Assembly (NCBI RefSeq): GCF_947507565.1
Contig: NC_089192.1
Span: 1,608,690-1,672,689, forward strand
DNA from: Oscarella lobularis
Lineage: Eukaryota > Porifera > Homoscleromorpha > Homosclerophorida > Oscarellidae
DNA length: 64,000 bases
Direction: 5' to 3'
Position numbers and translations under genes: made by a program. Positions 31,940 to 44,600 of the stretch are shown piece by piece; within the stretch, counting starts at the first letter, position 1; every line of letters begins with the position of its first letter. The notes below the pieces were generated by a model, which worked only from the letters and a program-made list of their open reading frames with translations, was not told where the DNA came from and searched no databases.

Positions 31940-32510
31940 GATATGAAATTGGATTTGCTCATCTTGCTGTTGTTGAATGAAGTAGTACTCCGGGCAACGG
32001 ATTGGAATCAGTGTTTTGAGGCACTCGCATGCGCTTATCGTACAAGCATGATTGACGCCATCAACAATTCGCCCTTCTTCTTGGTTCACGGTCGAGACGC
32101 CCGTCTTCCGTCGAGCGCACTGTAGGGATCTGAACAGAAAATAACCGACGACAAAACGACTACGGCATTGTTCTCACTTCAAAGTTCCGCAGAGCCTTCA
32201 AGTTGGCTCGTGCCACTCAAACAGAAATCGACGTTCGCCGAAAGAGATACTATGACTCACGTTATATCGCCGTTTCCTTCAAACGTGGTTCTCTGGTTCT
32301 ACTTCATACGTCCGTTCAAAACCCTGGTCTTTTGCCGAAGTTACGACGCCATTTTGACGGCCAATTTTGTGTTTGATGCCACCTCTCCGACGTTACGTAC
32401 GAGCTTGTTCTTCTGGAAAACGCAGAAATCGTCCATGGCTCATGTTCAACGGATTGTTCGCTATTATCTTCCCGACGTTTTTCATCTTCGTTCTTCTACT
32501 CAAGCACTTT
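31940..32510 (+). pseudogene. Ty3/gypsy retroelement, integrase C-terminal remnant
   Basis: At 31990-32126 the translation reads DWNQCFEALACAYRTSMIDA then SPFFLVHGRDARLPSSAL, the end of the integrase core of gypsy-type elements. After a frame change, from about 32195 it continues KLARATQTEIDVRRKRYYDS, SFKRGSLVLLHT and KLRRHFDGQF, the post-core region before a chromo-like domain. No long terminal repeats, protease or reverse transcriptase were found nearby, so this is an old truncated fragment. Confidence 0.65.
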
Positions 32511-34221
32511 TGTCCGACACCGCCAATTTGACTACTGATCGCGATAAGGGTCCTACATCGGATGGATCACTGACCGCAAACGGGTCCGAGCCAGTCTTAT
32601 CGCGCGACGGCGCAAGGCTTCAATCAGCGTCGAGGATCGTCATGGTGATCAGGATGTTGATTTCGCCTTCGCTACCGGAGCTCCACCGTTTGACGACACC
32701 AGCGCCGATTTCCTCTCGAATCAATCTTGCCCCAAGGATGGTGAAAGCTCTTCTACTTCGGACAAAGAGGATCTCAATGCAACAGAAACTGAGGCTCAGG
32801 TAACCCAGTATCTTCGCTCTACTCCTACTTCTACTACTCGTACACATAATTCTTTGCGTCATAAGAGACTTATCGCGGTCTGCAGCAGAAGTGTTGACTG
32901 CATTCGGCTCTGGCAGCATCTCAGGAAGATGCCAAGACAATGAAGCCATTCTGTCTTTTTCGACATTCTTTAACTCAATAAGACATTGGAAAAACATCAT
33001 TGTTTGCTTTCCGGAGAAGCACTGTCGCGGAAAGACATTGGCCACACCTAGCAATACTGCTGGCCTATTTGTCGACAAGAACATTCAAAGAAAAGGCACT
33101 GCGTCGAGCACAATGACGGCTGTGAAGCGAAAGTATTTCTGCATTAGAGACATTATGTCTAAAATGGAACAAGACAAATCCCGCGCCAAAAAAGACTCTA
33201 TTCAACAACCGTTGATAAACAGTCACAACCACGGACACACCAGAAACAGACTAGCATGGAAACGGTAAGAATGATTTCTGGTATTTGTAACATTTTGCGG
33301 TTCTCATATATTAATTTTCTCGCCTTTTTATATTCCTACAAGCGACAAAGAAAATAAGATTTTGTTCATGCCAGAGTTCAACTTTTAATTTTTTTAAATT
33401 GGAAAAAACGAAGATTGTCGGTCTCACTAAATAGGTATTTTGAATAGGTCTGACTGTTTTGTGCTTGATAACGTACATCGCATTGAAGAAGGGCTGCAAC
33501 AGCACGATTCTCTCCTGAATTTTACATTTCTTGCACTTTCTCTTATACATCAAAAAGCCATCCTTCAAAATGCGTTTGTATTGTTTTACTTTTATAGAAG
33601 CGAAGAACTCCGAAGTGGCAAAAGAATAGGGCAAGAAACAAACGCGTTGTTTCAGCAAAAATTATGGAGGCAGCAAAAAAAGAAATGTGTAAGACCCTAG
33701 TAATGAAATGCGTCCTAAATAATGAAATGCTTCCTAAATAATGAAATGCTTCTTAAATAATGAAATGCTTTAAAAGTTCTACGTCGTGCATTTTAAGGTA
33801 CACGCCTTGCTGCATACGATGTAAAATAATGTCTGCATAATCGGATAAAGTAATCAAGAAAAGTTTACCTTTTCTATAAGTACTTGTGCGCTACGCATTT
33901 TCAAACTTCGTTGCTTGAAATAAAAGATACCGACATTTTCAGATTTGTAATAAATGGAAAAGTTAGGTGTACCAACTGCGGCTTATTAGTTATAAAACTA
34001 TTGTCTTTAATTGATGTTCTCTGCAGAAAGGAGTTCAATAAAGCAACCATACAGGGCTTTGGCGACGTTCTCTATCAGAGGAGCCGAGTTCTTGCTCGAC
34101 AACTAAAACGTGTAGGCAATTCCAGGCATTATCAATGATGGAGCCGCCGCACGTACAAACCATTTCTCACTCATATACATACACACATACACTACACACA
34201 TATGTGGCTTACAATAAGGCA
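32511..34221. other. Unassigned stretch before the assembly gap
   Basis: No known gene. An open stretch at 32891-33268 (plus) contains the basic segment KMEQDKSRAKKDS but nothing recognisable. A short tandem repeat lies at 33700-33772. CA/TA-rich low-complexity sequence (34170-34215) leads into the gap. Confidence 0.3.
33700..33772. repeat. About 20-bp tandem repeat, 3.5 copies
   Basis: The unit TAATGAAATGCTTCCTAAA is repeated with single-base changes (GCGTCC, CTTCC, CTTCTT), ending in TAATGAAATGCTTT. Confidence 0.85.
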
Positions 34222-34421
34222 NNNNNNNNNNNNNNNNNNNNNNNNNNNNNNNNNNNNNNNNNNNNNNNNNNNNNNNNNNNNNNNNNNNNNNNNNNNNNNN
34301 NNNNNNNNNNNNNNNNNNNNNNNNNNNNNNNNNNNNNNNNNNNNNNNNNNNNNNNNNNNNNNNNNNNNNNNNNNNNNNNNNNNNNNNNNNNNNNNNNNNN
34401 NNNNNNNNNNNNNNNNNNNNN
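34222..34421. other. Assembly gap of 200 N
   Basis: Two hundred consecutive undetermined bases. The P-like element B begins immediately after it, so the left target-site duplication of that element is hidden in the gap. Confidence 1.
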
Positions 34422-34951
34422 CATAGATTAAATAAGAGGGGGATAGGCAACTCGCCGCTCACGTGAGTGATCTACTGAAGCAAGGGTTGAAACGGCGGAC
34501 CCGTATGTTTAAGCCGTATTCGCGTCCTTTTTGCCATAAGCCGTGATTCGTTCAACTTTTCGCTGTATCGAATAGACCAAGGTAATACGCCTATGCTTCC
34601 ACACACCTTCGAACGTCTGGTACGGCTTGCGCATTAGTCAAACTGCTCTCCCTTCATTTTCGTCCCTCTCAACCGATGTGTATGCATCTCACGATCCCGT
34701 TTGCTACCTCCGCTCACCCGCACAGTCATTCTTTACGTACCGCGGGGACTAATTTCTCCTATTTCGTGATTTCTTCGCTGGAAACTGCGGTTTTTGTAAA
34801 ATGCGGGCCGTTACTACTCGTCCCTCTCATTTGGTGAATGTTCGATATACGTCGAAGGCACTAGTCTTGTACAGTTGGCCTTGTCCCACCTTACCGTACG
34901 TACGAATGTCGCGTTTGTCTCAATAGTCTTCTCCTGTACAGAATTGCAAGG

Positions 34952-37772
34952 ATGCCAAGAATAAAAGGTTGAGGACGGTCCACAAGGGGCAGTCTACTGA
35001 AAAGAAAAATTGTCCTTGCCCTTCTCCACTTCTTCCGGAATTTCCTCCAGCTTCTTCAACTCCCGCTCCCTCTTCTCCTACTGATCTTCTCCCACCTCCA
35101 ACAAGTACCACTGCTGCCACCACCGCCACCACTCCTAATGCGTCTCCTGCCCAACCACCTTCTCCTTTACGTCGTCGTAATGACTTGTCCTCGCCGTGAG
35201 TACCAGTAGACTACGTTCACAATACTTCATGTTGACGTTTCTTTTAATTAATGTAGCCACTGGCACAAGATGATGATGGAAAACGGAGACCTTGTTCTAT
35301 CAAAGATTGCTACCCCACCGTCGTCGCCAGACGACGAGGTTGACGTCCGTCAGCAATCAACGGCAGTGACCCACTGCGCCACAATCGGCGACAATGGCCT
35401 CTACAGTCTTTTTGTTCTTGGGATTAAAGTGCCGAGGCGCGGCACATTTGCCCCGGATATCATAATGTCGAGTTCGTTCGGATATGCCTGTTAAGGAAAT
35501 TCGCGACAAACGTGACAGAGTCATCGCGTTCCTCGACACGCACAGTCCATTCCTTTACAAAGGGAGGTACGTCCGCCAAACAGTGACAAGTACGTCCTGC
35601 TCTCTACTTGTCAACGACGCCGATGGACGCTGCCGATCTTGCACGTCTTTCAGGTCGGCTCTGAGGCTTATCTCGTTGCGTCAGAGGAGGGCTGTCCAAT
35701 CGTCAAGTAAATTCGTGAGCAATTCTCTTTTGCGCACGCCACAAATGCGCCAGAAATTGCGTCGTCTAGCCAACGAGAGGAAAGTGTCATTACAAAGCAT
35801 TCGACGTATGGCTCAGAAGGTAGCCAACTTCACCGACAGAACGGGGTCGACATGCCTCCGGACCAGCACGAAAATTTCATTGACATTTTAAAGAGTAACG
35901 GCGAATGAGTCGAAGAAACCTTTCCTGAAGGGTCATTCCGACGCGTTTTCTGGGACCAGCAACTCAAATCGGCCAAACTGAAGGGAAGTCGAGGAATGCA
36001 CTGGCACCCTCTGCTTATACATGGGGCGCTGAATTTGCGGATGAGATCTTACGGCGCGTATCATGCCATGAGAACGGCAGGTTTTATTACACTCCCATCG
36101 GAGCGTACACTGAGAGACTATACGCACGTTTTTGAAAATCAAGTCGGCTTTCAATTTGAGGTGAACGACTTGCCTGCGGTGAAGGCGCGCCTGCTGCCTA
36201 GACGACGTCCGGAAGCACGTTGTCTTAGTATTCCATAAGATGAAAATACAGGAAGATCTCGTCTATAGTAAGCATTCCAATCGAGTGGTGGGCTTTGTAC
36301 ATCTTTCAAACGTTGGCGACCGCTTCCACGCCTTGGAGAAGCTTGCGGCTGGCGGAAAAGGCGTAACAGAAGTTGCCACCTACATCTTGGTCATTATGGT
36401 TCGAGGACTTACGACATCTCTTTGCTTTCCCTACACTCACTTTGCCACTTCCGGGGTGACTGGCGAAATACTCTCGTCACTGATGTGGGAAGCGGTTCGC
36501 CAGATCGAGATGGTAGGTCTGCATGTCATTGGAATGACAGCAGACGGCGCGTCATCAAACAGAAATTTTTTTCGAAATTTTTTTTGACGGCTACAAGGTG
36601 CTGAATCCGTACAGCTCCAAGGGCAGCTACATATATTTTTTTCTGATGTTCCGCACCTCATGAAGACTACGAGAAATTGCCTATCACACTCATACCCAAA
36701 TGGCAAAGTCAGGCACATGACGGTAAGTCACTGCATGCAGAACTGAAGCCAATCATGTCTCACTTGTTCCAGTAGCTTAACGGACAGTCGATAATATGGA
36801 AGCATATCACTGATCTGTACTACGAGAGCCAAAAGACGTCAGGCTCAGCTGGTTTGACACTCCTTCCGAAGCTGTCTATGGAACACGTGCAAATTACGAC
36901 CTATTCACGTATGCGAGTTGATCTCGCCGCTCAGGTAAGGAACTGCAGTCCCTATGACTTTTCGCTGTCATTGTCCGCTGACAATACCTCCTACAGGTGC
37001 TCAGCGAGTCTGTTGCAAACGCCCTGGAACACTACGGATTCAGTGGAACAGAGGAAACAATCAAATTCTGTCGCATATTCGACAAAGCTTTCGATTTGCT
37101 GAACGTTCACACATTGTGGGACAAAAAGCCAATCGTCGTTCTTACACCACTGCCGAAGACGAAAGACTTACGGTAATATTTCCTTCCTCCCAATTTCTTA
37201 ATTGTACAAGCGGTTACACTTAGTGGCTAGAAGAGGACTTTTTAAAGTATTAGTACTTCGTCGACTGGGATACGTATGCGTCGTCACTTTCGCTGCCCAG
37301 GACGGACCAGCAAAAGGTGACACTCAGTAGAGAGACAATTTGCGGCTGGAAAATGACTGGTACGTATTGTTCACAAAACGGCTGCCTCGTGTTACAAAAC
37401 GATTTTCCAAACGCAGTTCGGTCTTTTGTCGATATGACGAGATACGTGTTGCGTCTGGAAGGAGAGAATGCATTTCTTCTTAGCGAACATATCAATCAAG
37501 ACCCGCTGGAAAACTACTTCGGGCAACAGAGAGGAAGAGGCGGCAGGTGCACAAATCCATCATTGGATCAGGCATTGAAGACAGCATCGTCAATTCGATT
37601 GCAGGTATAGGAGATCGGGGAAATGTAGACGTATGTGACAGAACATAAATAGGCATCTGTCGCACAAATTCCAACTCGCGGAAACTGCTCCAGACGACGT
37701 AGGCTTTTCCCTGCTGAAGAAATAGATGATACACCAATCCCTAAACGGCGCAGGAAGACTGTGAAAAAATAG
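34952..37772 (+). pseudogene. P/THAP9-like transposase (copy B), multiple exons, frameshifted
   Basis: It starts MPRIKR at 34952 (like copy A), then passes a proline/threonine-rich segment. Further blocks: LDTHSPFLYKGRYV, CRSCTSFRSALRLI and ERKVSLQSIRRMAQKV (35480-35830); RGMHWHPLLIHGALNLRMRS and LPSERTLRDYTHVFENQVGF (35990-36160); KMKIQEDLVY and VVGFVHLSNVGD; LWEAVRQIEMVGLHVIGMTA-type text with DGASSNR (36480-36570); FSDVPHLMKTTRNC (36640); YSRMRVDLAAQ (36910); NQDPLENYFGQQRGRGGR (37495-37550); and a basic end PKRRRKTVKK with TAG at 37772. These are hallmark blocks of the P-type transposase, including the DPLENYFG region. Frame changes near 36200 and 36590 and an early one near 34965 show it is dead. 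Confidence 0.85.
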
Positions 37773-37889
37773 GTAAATAATGAACTTGACCATATATCAC
37801 ATAAACTCTATTGATAGTCTAAACATGGATTGTCTAAAGGTCAGGATGAGATCACTCAGGTGACAACAGCAGCAGTTCATGTGGACCTC

Positions 37890-38876
37890 TTATGTAATGT
37901 ATGATTTGGACAACGACTTGCGAAATCCTTTGCTCTTCTTCGCCCAACGGCCTTTCTCGACCTTGTATTCTTTCATGAGCGCTGACGTCAAAGAGTATCG
38001 CCTCATGGTGATCGACTGGGTCACTATGTCGTTCAACAGATCGGAAGCAACGCTCTCATCATCGACATCTTGGCTCAAGCGGTACCATGAATCGCGGACC
38101 TTATCGTCGGTCACAACCCTGATACGGAATTTATCTTTGCTGTCGTCTTTGCTGAAAAGGTATTGTCGTAACTCAGTTCTCACAATCGTTTCAAGCTGGA
38201 CAAAAAATTCGTAAGTCGCGTCATTAATTTGAAATACTCCTCCGTGGTTGACACAATCGATCCATGCCGTGGCATTGTCGTCGGCGGTGGCATCGTCGTC
38301 GGCACTGGGCTTGTCAAGTCTCATACTTTCAAGGCAGTCAACGATCATCCGGCTGCTCTTGTGCTCGATAGACTTTCGATATTTCTTGAGAAGCCGGAAA
38401 GGAATAGACCCGGCGGCGTACCTCACAATACATCATTCATTTAGAGACATTTCCAATGGAGGCGACGGATCCATGGGCGACAGATGAGATGCTGACGATG
38501 ACAAAATAGATAGAGAAACGTCATCGAAGATCTTTTGATTGACCGACTGCATGAAAAGCGGATCGGTGAGTTTCATGCCAAGAGACCCGTACAAGCGTTC
38601 CCAAAGTGATCGCGATTCAAAACGGGCCTTCGCAAACAATTGCATGGCGTTTTCGCGACGAGCAGCGATAGAGCGAAACGTTGACTTGTCATTGACGCAG
38701 TTCTCGATCAGAGACACGATCTTAGAAAGGTCCTCGACGATGTCTGCGTCGGGCGCAGAGAGAAAAACTCTTCCTTCGCGATGCACACGGTCCAGGCGAC
38801 TGTTCGCCGTCGTAACAACCTTCTCGCTAAAGACTGCGTCCACTGCTTGGCGAAAAACAGCGACTTTTGAGGCTAT
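37890..38876 (-). pseudogene. Accessory protein of the P-like element (copy B), start and internal stop lost
   Basis: Homologue of the 27156-28133 ORF. Aligned blocks include STFRSIAARRENAMQLFAKA, LTDPLFMQSVNQKIFDDV, IVRYAAGSIPFRLLKKY and KSKGFRKSLSKSY. The codon at the start position is ATA (38876-38874) where copy A has ATG, and an in-frame TGA follows LNE (near 38432), replacing the residues before CIVRYAAG. Otherwise the frame is preserved over about 320 codons. The middle acidic segment is longer than in copy A (ADDDATADDNATA). Confidence 0.75.
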
Positions 38877-38997
38877 TTCGACCCTTGCTTCACTTAATTG
38901 ATCACGTGAGCGGCGAGTTGCCTATCCCCCTCTTATTTAATCTATGCTGGAACCGAGGCAGCAGTTGAATCACATGTTTGTAACAAAGTAATATATA

Positions 38998-40533
38998 CAG
39001 TGGGGTCAGAAAGTTTTCGGCACCTTCCAAATTTACCCACTTAACGGCTATACGATCCAAACTAGAGTAGTTTTTTGCACGGCAAGTATGTATAACATCA
39101 GGAAAATCCCCAAAACCCCCAGTATACCGCGTAGATATCACAGGGACGTCCACCTTTTATTTAGTACCGAGTAGACCCGCCTTTAGCGCCTATTACCGCC
39201 CTAACTCTACGAGGCATGCTCTGAACTAAACGTTTAGTGGTCTCCGACGAAATACTTTTCCACACCTCTTATATTATTTTTATGAGATGTGGAATGCTCT
39301 GAGGGCATTTCTGAGCCACTCTTCGCTTCATAATGACCCAAAGATGTTCGATTGGGTTCAAATCAGGACTCTGGGCGGGCCATTGCAGAACATCAATTTT
39401 TTTTCGCTCGAACCAGTTTTTGGTTGCTTTCGCCGTATGCGCCGGCGCGTTGTCCTGTTGAAAAATGAAGTTGTCGCCAACAAGAGACTCGCCATCTCTT
39501 TGTAAGCACGTTGAAAGAAGTCGAACGTACGATGCTGACGTCACAGACCCTTCCATTATTCGTAAACTTCCCACTCCTGACTGCGCCATCGAACCCCAAA
39601 CCATCACTTTGCCGCCACCAAACTTCACAGTTGGCGCTAGGCATTGGCGCAAAAACTTTTCTCCGGGTTTGCGGTGCACGTAGAGCTGCTGCGAGCTCCC
39701 AAACAACTCGAACGACGACTCATCCGAGAAGACGACACGCGACCATTCGTCTTCCCCCCATTCCTTCCTAACTTTTGCCCACTGCCGTCGATTTTTGCGG
39801 TGTTTTTCGCTCAACAACGGCTTTCTCACAGCAACGCACCCTCTTATACCGGCTTCATGCAGACGAACTTTTACTGTCGTCTTCGACACGTTGATTCCCG
39901 TCGCATTTTCCAGCTCTTTTCGAAGTTGTGCCGCCGTGGCCCTCTTATTACGTCGCGACGAAAGCACCAGGTACTCGTCCTGGCGCTCCGTGGTTTTTCG
40001 CGGTCTTCCCGATCGTTTCCGATCGGCAACAGTGCCGGTTTCGTTTTTCTTTCGTATTATTTCTTGAATGGCCGATCGCGAGACCGATAATTTTCGGCTA
40101 ATAGCAGTCTGGTTGTAGCCCTCTTTGTGTAGGGTCACTATTGCAGCCCTTTCTTCGAGTGACAGATTTCGCGTCTTGGCCATAACTCTCTCAAATTCAC
40201 ACACGCAAAAACACATTATGACGTCACATACAACAGGCACCAATAATTTAGCATCTCTCCTACCATTGGACGACGAGGTGTCTACTTTATTATCACAGGC
40301 GTGGAAGAGTATTTTGCATGACAAATAATGTATGTCTATTTAGGCGGATAGTGTCCAAGGCCTCCTGTCCGTGTTACTAGTTTAGACAAAGGTGTACCGG
40401 GCACTAAGGGCATCTAAACCTGTTGTATTCGGCATTTAAAAAGTGTTTTGGGGCTGGAAAAGTGTACAGATTGGATCGCAAAGGCATAAACTATATTATT
40501 CTTAAAGGTGCCGAAAACTTTCTGACCCCACTG
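38998..40533. mobile_element. Tc1/mariner transposon, complete ends
   Basis: Inverted ends CAGTGGGGTCAGAAAGTTTT followed by CGGCACCTT (29 bp, identical on both sides) are flanked by TA at 38996-38997 and 40534-40535. Total length is 1,536 bp with a single minus-strand transposase. End identity and only one stop codon in the gene suggest a recent insertion. Confidence 0.97.
39161..40183 (-). pseudogene. Tc1-type transposase (DD34E), one in-frame stop
   Basis: ATG at 40183 (MAKTRNLSLEERAAIVTLHK), final stop at 39161, 340 codons. The N-terminal paired-type helix-turn-helix (YNQTAISRKLSVSRSAIQEI) is followed by the GRPRK hook. Catalytic residues are VVFSDESSF, FQQDNAPAHTAK and, 34 residues after the second Asp, LNPIEHLW. 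The C-terminus SMPRRVRAVIGAKGG is normal. The only fault is a TAA at 39271-39269 (LIKII*EVWKS), 36 codons before the end and after the catalytic core. Confidence 0.95.
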
Positions 40534-40600
40534 TATATAATATATAAATAATACATAATATAATATAATGTATATTATATATATATATTCATTGCCTGTC
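40534..40600. repeat. AT-rich microsatellite
   Basis: A TATATAA/TAATATA low-complexity run follows the Tc1 right end; the TA target lies within it. Confidence 0.8.
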
Positions 40601-41341
40601 GTCTAAATAAACCAACATTTTATGATCTTCACAAGGTGAAATATCAATTTGGTGACAAGGAACACGAGGCTAGTTTGCCAGTGACAAAGCTGACTTTGTA
40701 ACAACGGCTTAAGAAAATGTCAAGCAAATGCAGGCGTGCCAAAAGTATGGAAAGGAGTCGGTGTCAAGTGGTGGCCGAGGCAGGAGTGATAGCTAAATTG
40801 TGAAATTGCCTCTATTTAATTTACTTAGGGCGAAAAAGAACCCAAGAATGTCTATGCTCGCTGGAATGTTTAAAGCGCCGATCATATCTGTGCTACTTTA
40901 ATAAGAATGTTGCTTAAAGAACTCAACGAAGCAAAAGCTTTGTATCACAACACAACGTCTATTGCGAAAAAGGTATGCACTCCAACGCTTGGGACAATTC
41001 TTGCTTAGTTTAATTAAATCTAAGCAGAGAAAGGAAAACCAATGCATGCGCTGTTCTTTCAGCGACATCAAACAGACAGCAAACTGCGCGCAATATTTCA
41101 GTAGACGGTACATAACAAATGTCATAAAACGCCCGTTCATTAAAACATCTTAAATGGTTTAAATTTGTTAATAGATTCGTCGGTCTTTTTTTCTAGCGAG
41201 AACTTGTCTGTCTGTCTGTCTTGTCGAATCATGGCAATTGCACGTTAGTTCCGTCGCCAACGTCGTCCTTTCGCTTTTCTTCGCCGCCTAGGAATGGTTG
41301 TTTGATTAGCAAGTTGACATCATTTTTATTATTACATATTA
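40601..41341. other. Unassigned stretch between two transposons
   Basis: No gene is recognised. A run CTTGTCTGTCTGTCTGTC (GTCT repeat) lies at about 41202-41221. The stretch ends in TA at 41340-41341, the Tigger target site. Confidence 0.3.
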
Positions 41342-43259
41342 CAGTCCATCCTTGGTTATCCAGACTTCGATTAACCGGTACTTCGTTTTTCCGAACACTT
41401 GTTTTCTTTGGACGTGACCAGCGACACGCCGTTTCTGTTTCTATCAAACAACTTAGCCATGTTTACTTCGATGAATTCTTCCAAGCGAAAACGTGTTGTC
41501 TTAGCTATAAAAGACAAAGTAGCAGTGCTCAAAATGTTGGGCGATGGATACTCAACATTAATTATAGCTAAAAATTTTGGAATAGGAAGACGAACTGTAT
41601 CAAACATCAAGAAAAATCTGGAGAAGATTTTGGCGTTTGAGAGAGAGTTGGAGGAAAGAGGAACGTCAAAGGAGAAGAAGACAATGGGAGAAGGAGATGA
41701 TAAAGAACTGGACGAAGCAGTGTACGTATGGTTTCGTTAGAAAGCTGTCATTTCAAGGAGAAAAGCTTCTGCTGACAAAAAACCAGCTGAAAATTTTCGA
41801 AAAGAATTTCAGACATTTGTTCTCTCAGAAAATCTCTGCAGATATCAAATATTTAATTGCGATGAAACGGGGCTGTACTTTCGTTTATTGCCTCAAAAAA
41901 CTCTTGCAGCATCCTTCAAAAAATCAGCTCAGGGTCGCAAGAAGCTGAATGACAGGGTTACGCTTAACGTCTGCGCCAATGCATCGGGAACAATTAAACT
42001 TCCCAACCAACTTATTGGAAAGTATAAGAAACCTCGATGCTTTAGAAAAACTAACATGGATTTACTTTCCCTTGTTTATTCCTCACAAAAGAACGCATGG
42101 ATGGACTCAAATCTGTTTTCAAATTGGTTCTCCTAATGCTTTGTTCCTAAGGTGAAGGAAGAACTGACCGCGTTTGGACTTCTGCCAAAAGCGATCTTGT
42201 TGCTCGATAACTGCTCAGCGCATCCTAATGCCGAAACACTTACCAGTGAAGACGACAAAATTTTCTTCACTATTTCTTCCACCAATCTTTACCTCACTGA
42301 TTCAACCAATGGATCAAGGCGTCTTAGAAAACTTAAAACGAATATACAAACGAAGTCTTCTGCGAAAACGTCTTACTGAAGAGGGAGACAGAACGGAAAT
42401 TCTATATTTTTGTAAAGTCAGTTACCTTGAAGGTCGTTGGTAATCTTGTTTCTTAAGCATGGAAAAAGGTGCAATCTGAAACTCTTTTCAGATCATGGAA
42501 TAAGCTTCTTAGCAGTGAAGACGAAACTTTAGAGAATGAAACTACAGATAATGTCACTGATTCGGAAGTAACAGAGCTGACGACGCTTTCAAATTGTTTT
42601 GGCTTCGATTTGTCGGAAAGTGAAAAGGCATCTTGGCTTGCTGATGTGTTGGGATTTGGTTGCGTGATTGTGATACGGGGTTGTAGTAAGGCGGTGTGGC
42701 GAGAGAGACCTCGATATAGCTGGATCAAGAGTTGCATCCGGCGACGACCACTCGATCAACCGAGTTACGACAACCCACGGACGGGAAATCGTAACAGATG
42801 CTGGCGACGACACTGATGAACAGTATCTCAGTGACGAAGAAATATTCCAGCAAGTCTTGAAAGATTCTGATGAAGAAAGCGACATTGACGACGCTGAAGA
42901 AACAACGTATTCTTGTCCAGTTTCAAACGGAGAAGCGGCAATGTTTAACATTGCTTGAGAATCAGCCAGAAGCAAACATTTATAACACATCTTTGCTAAG
43001 AGAGTTACATCGTCTTGCCTGTACAAAAAAATAACTTTTCTTTAAAACAGACCTCAATTGTTCAGTAGTTTCCTTTAAATTAGCAGCAAACTTTTGTGTG
43101 CAAATTAACGTTTGTATTTTTTATCATCAGCAAACAATTATAATAATTCTAAATTTGCATTAATTAATTCTAAATTCTATATTCAATAAAGACTTCGTTC
43201 TTTAGTTTTTCACTTATCGGGCATTTCAGTTATCCTTACGGATAACCGATTATGGACAG
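41342..43259. mobile_element. Tigger (pogo superfamily) element with TA target
   Basis: Left end CAGTCCATCCTTGGTTATCC and right end (reverse complement) CTGTCCATAATCGGTTATCC are imperfect inverted repeats flanked by TA at 41340-41341 and 43260-43261. Length is 1,918 bp. Inside is one degenerate transposase on plus. Confidence 0.88.
41459..42960 (+). pseudogene. Tigger-like transposase, frameshifted
   Basis: It begins MFTSMNSSKRKRVVLAIKDK at 41459 with a CENP-B type helix-turn-helix (IIAKNFGIGRRTVSNIKK). Later blocks, in other frames: FNCDETGLYFRLLPQKTLA (first Asp, about 41860), LNVCANASGTIKLP, NAWMDSNLFSNWF, AILLLDNCSAHPNAE (second Asp, about 42200) and PMDQGVLENLKRIYKR (third Asp, about 42310). 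An acidic tail follows. At least three frame changes (near 41740, 42135 and 42270) make it non-functional. Confidence 0.82.
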
Positions 43260-43261
43260 TA

Positions 43262-44600
43262 TCATGTTCAATCAGACGTTCTTCACACTTCCCCTATTCC
43301 ACCGCAGCAGCAATATTCGTCACCCGCGCCGCTACTAACCGGAAGTGATGACAAAAACAAAGGCAACGTCTCGTCAGAGACAATGTCAGATGTGCCACCT
43401 CCGCAAGATCAGGAACTGAGGAGATTTTTCCAACATGAAAGTAAGAACCAAGAATAGCTGATGTTAAAAATGTTACATTGTCTAAAGGTGAAGAGGAGGC
43501 CGCCATTCGACGAAAAGTCAGGCAGGAGTTGAGGAGATTATGAAAGTAAGAACCAGGAATAGCTCATGCTGATACTGTTACATTGTCCTGCATGAAACAA
43601 GAGGTAAGAAACTGCAGGAGTAACACTGTCTAAACGCAAAGAGACATTTTCTAAAGACGACGGCACAGAGGAAGAGACGGCCAACGACACAGAGGAAGAG
43701 CGGAGGGCCAACGACACAGAAAGGGTAGAAAGAAAAGAAGAAGGTATAAGAGTTGATTTAATCTTTTGAAACTTTATCATATTTCTAGATAAAGCAGGAG
43801 AACGCGGTACTGTAACTATCAATTAGAGTAATTTGATTTAGCTGCGCTTTATTCTTATTGCAGACGCCATAAGGCAGAGCAGAAGAGAGGTAACTAAAAC
43901 TTCGTTTTATTCGTAAAATTCTGAAATTTCTCTTTTAGCTGAAGAAGAAAAAAAGGAGAACTCAAACTAAGGGTCTATATAAATTTAACAGTGCGTGATG
44001 AAGGGCCAACGTTAACTCGTTCTTATCAATTTCGAGCTTATTCGACTTTTTTTGTAGTTTTGCAAAACTTCTTTTTGAGTTGGAAGAAAGTACGAAACAA
44101 ACGTCGCGAAGGTGGAAGATGGCAGCATCGAGCTGGAGCAGGAGTCGAAGAGTTGATGCTAACGCGCGTAAGGACACACCCTCGCTAATTGGTCCTCAGG
44201 AACACTTGGGGCGGAGCCGTACCAGACCTTTCGCTGGGGACCGTTTTACGGAACACAGAGAAAGGTCTGGGTACGAGGCTAGCCAAAGACGACTAACTTC
44301 ACCGCGTTTCGGAAACCAATCGAGGGTACGATTCATGGCAAAAAAGAAGGCATTTGCTGCCTCTGCAAGATCAGAACTTAATGTTCATAGCAGTAGGGTG
44401 GTATCCGCAAGGTTGTGCCAAAATTACAACAAATGGAAGTGTCAATTCTACGCTGATTATGGAGCGTTTTAACTCACTTCTTAAGGTTAGTATGCTCACA
44501 TATGTAACGCAGCCTTCTCTACTCACTTCGTCACAACGAAGATATACTGTATATTCCACAACGTTTCGTGCACACACGACCCGAGACAACACTATCTAAC
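43262..44600 (+). other. Possible exons of an unidentified gene with duplicated splice donor region
   Basis: An open stretch at about 43272-43440 (TSPIPPQQQYSSPAPLLTGS to QDQELRRFFQHE) ends at a strong donor, GAAA/GTAAGAACC. A similar donor with the same downstream sequence (GTAAGAACCAGGAATAGCT) recurs at about 43544 after RRKVRQELRRL. The interval from 43660 to 43740 encodes an acidic repeat (TEEETANDTEEERRANDTE). No known domain is seen, and no coherent full gene could be assembled. Confidence 0.3.

Larger units (their letters stand above)
34422..38946. mobile_element. P-element-like transposon, copy B (full-length, degenerate)
   Basis: Inverted ends begin CATAGATTAAATAAGAGGGG, followed by GATAGGCAACTCGCCGCTC and ACGTGA (left from 34422, right ending 38946). 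The layout equals copy A: transposase on plus, accessory ORF on minus, and a promoter-like CACGTGA in each end. Length is about 4.5 kb. The right end is directly followed by non-element DNA and then, 51 bp on, a Tc1-type element. Confidence 0.88.

Noticed and set aside
31766-32089. Minus-strand ORF over the gypsy integrase
   Set aside because: It is the mirror of the plus-strand integrase fragment and has no similarity of its own.
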